In this document: one piece after another, positions 42,133 through 42,496 of the stretch | Layout of the letters: every line of letters starts with the position of its first letter | Numbering within the stretch: position 1 is the stretch's first letter | Origin: an uncultured Sphingobacteriaceae bacterium | Lineage (GTDB): Bacteria; Bacteroidota; Bacteroidia; Sphingobacteriales; Sphingobacteriaceae | Direction of reading: 5' to 3' | DNA length: 42,496 bases | NCBI GenBank assembly: GCA_946480915.1 | Contig: CAMLLO010000037.1 | Span: forward strand, 1-42,496 | Position numbers and translations under genes: made by a program | Notes under the pieces: model-generated | The model's input: the letters and a program-made list of their open reading frames with translations, nothing else | Told to the model about the DNA's origin: nothing | Databases searched by the model: none

Positions 42133-42496
42133 GGGGAATTGTAAAATATTTGGAGTAGGTTGGGTTATGGATTTTTTAAGGGTGAATAACTGTTGCTCTC
42201 CTCGTATAGCTCTTCACCCTAAGAAATCAGGACCGTTACTATAACAGAGCCTACAAGCCGAACATCTCTGCACCAGGGGATAAAGCCGGGAATTTATGCT
42301 TTTATTGGGATCTGACCCAAAGGGTGTGGATGTTCTCGATTTTTTCCTTTCTTGCATGTAAAATGTAAGGAAGGAAAAAAGCTCATAGGAGCTGTCAGGA
42401 CACCGTGTAGAATTTGCCTTAGATTTGAATAGATAAGGTACGAAAAAAGCACTGCCCCTTACGGGAATGAGCGCTACCAAATAGGTACCAAGTTCG
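42133..42496. other. Stretch without a convincing gene at the window end
   Basis: I see no protein I can support. The only long minus-strand frame (42214-42480) is Ser/Arg/Cys-rich, has no domain and crosses a terminator-like hairpin. Structure is visible: AGGGTGAA/TTCACCCT arms (42179-42220 region), CAGAG/CTCTG (42245-42270 region), and the hairpin at 42375-42393. It could be the downstream tail of a minus-strand unit beyond the window plus an unknown structured RNA. Confidence 0.5.
42375..42393 (-). terminator. Small terminator-like hairpin
   Basis: On the minus strand AGCTC-CTAT-GAGCT is followed by TTTTT. The stem is only 5 bp, so strength is doubtful, but it would close a transcript entering from the right edge before the rpmB promoter. 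Confidence 0.45.

Noticed and set aside
42214..42480. 88-aa minus-strand frame at the right edge
   Set aside because: No domain, odd Ser/Arg/Cys-rich composition, and it crosses a terminator-like hairpin; it reads like translated non-coding sequence.

Overview
The window reads as chromosomal DNA of a Bacteroidota bacterium, most likely Sphingobacteriaceae (Pedobacter/Mucilaginibacter-like). Reasons: the gene orders parA-parB-DUF5683-dapB-lepB and rpmB-rpmG-DUF4295-ftsY-rimO, which are typical of the phylum; several starts preceded by the Bacteroidota -7 element TAnnTTTG rather than by a Shine-Dalgarno sequence; a TonB receptor with a carboxypeptidase-regulatory-like N-terminus; DUF5684-type signal peptidases; and a bacillithiol gene (bshC). 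I cannot name the species.

Layout. 1-8999: part of a tRNA-Met on the minus strand, a START-like protein, an LptF/LptG permease, ribBA, a long convergent tamB, and divergent tsaD followed by an unlisted 56-aa membrane peptide. 9123-10583: a lone CrtI/CrtD-type carotenoid desaturase. 10555-18604: an envelope locus. A PhoX/DUF839-like lipoprotein and a di-heme cytochrome c peroxidase with an imelysin-like N-terminal half lie on the minus strand. Divergent to them are a TonB-dependent receptor and a beta-helix lipoprotein. 18626-19825: a secreted transglutaminase-like protein. 19961-22408: an arsenic island (arsR, arsM, acr3) with two matching palindromic boxes that look like ArsR operators. 22527-24009: tandem paralogous metallophosphoesterases. 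24010-24425: a palindrome-rich intergenic stretch. 24426-27004: a LiaF-like membrane protein, a LytS-type kinase and a LytTR regulator. 27040-27564: an FMN reductase. 27729-33981: parA, parB, a DUF5683 gene, dapB and two tandem lepB genes that share almost identical blocks. 34039-36793: a FAD oxidoreductase with a C-terminal Rieske domain, then an Ldh/MDH2-type dehydrogenase. 36796-42051 (minus): bshC, rimO, a small toxin-antitoxin pair, ftsY, DUF4295, rpmG and rpmB. 42052-42496: no convincing gene, but a candidate ribosomal promoter, inverted repeats and a terminator-like hairpin.

Functional themes. Most genes are core: envelope assembly, riboflavin, tRNA t6A, chromosome partition, lysine/peptidoglycan precursors, protein export and ribosome modification. 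The accessory interest is in (i) the 10.5-18.6 kb surface/redox locus, whose combination suggests uptake or redox processing of a metal or phosphorus compound (inference), (ii) the arsenic methylation/efflux island, (iii) the lepB duplication with signs of gene conversion and a 29-residue deletion, and (iv) a toxin-antitoxin cassette between ftsY and rimO. No phage, insertion sequence, CRISPR array or defence system was recognised. Nothing here is clearly a wholly new system; the envelope locus is the best candidate for an under-described one.
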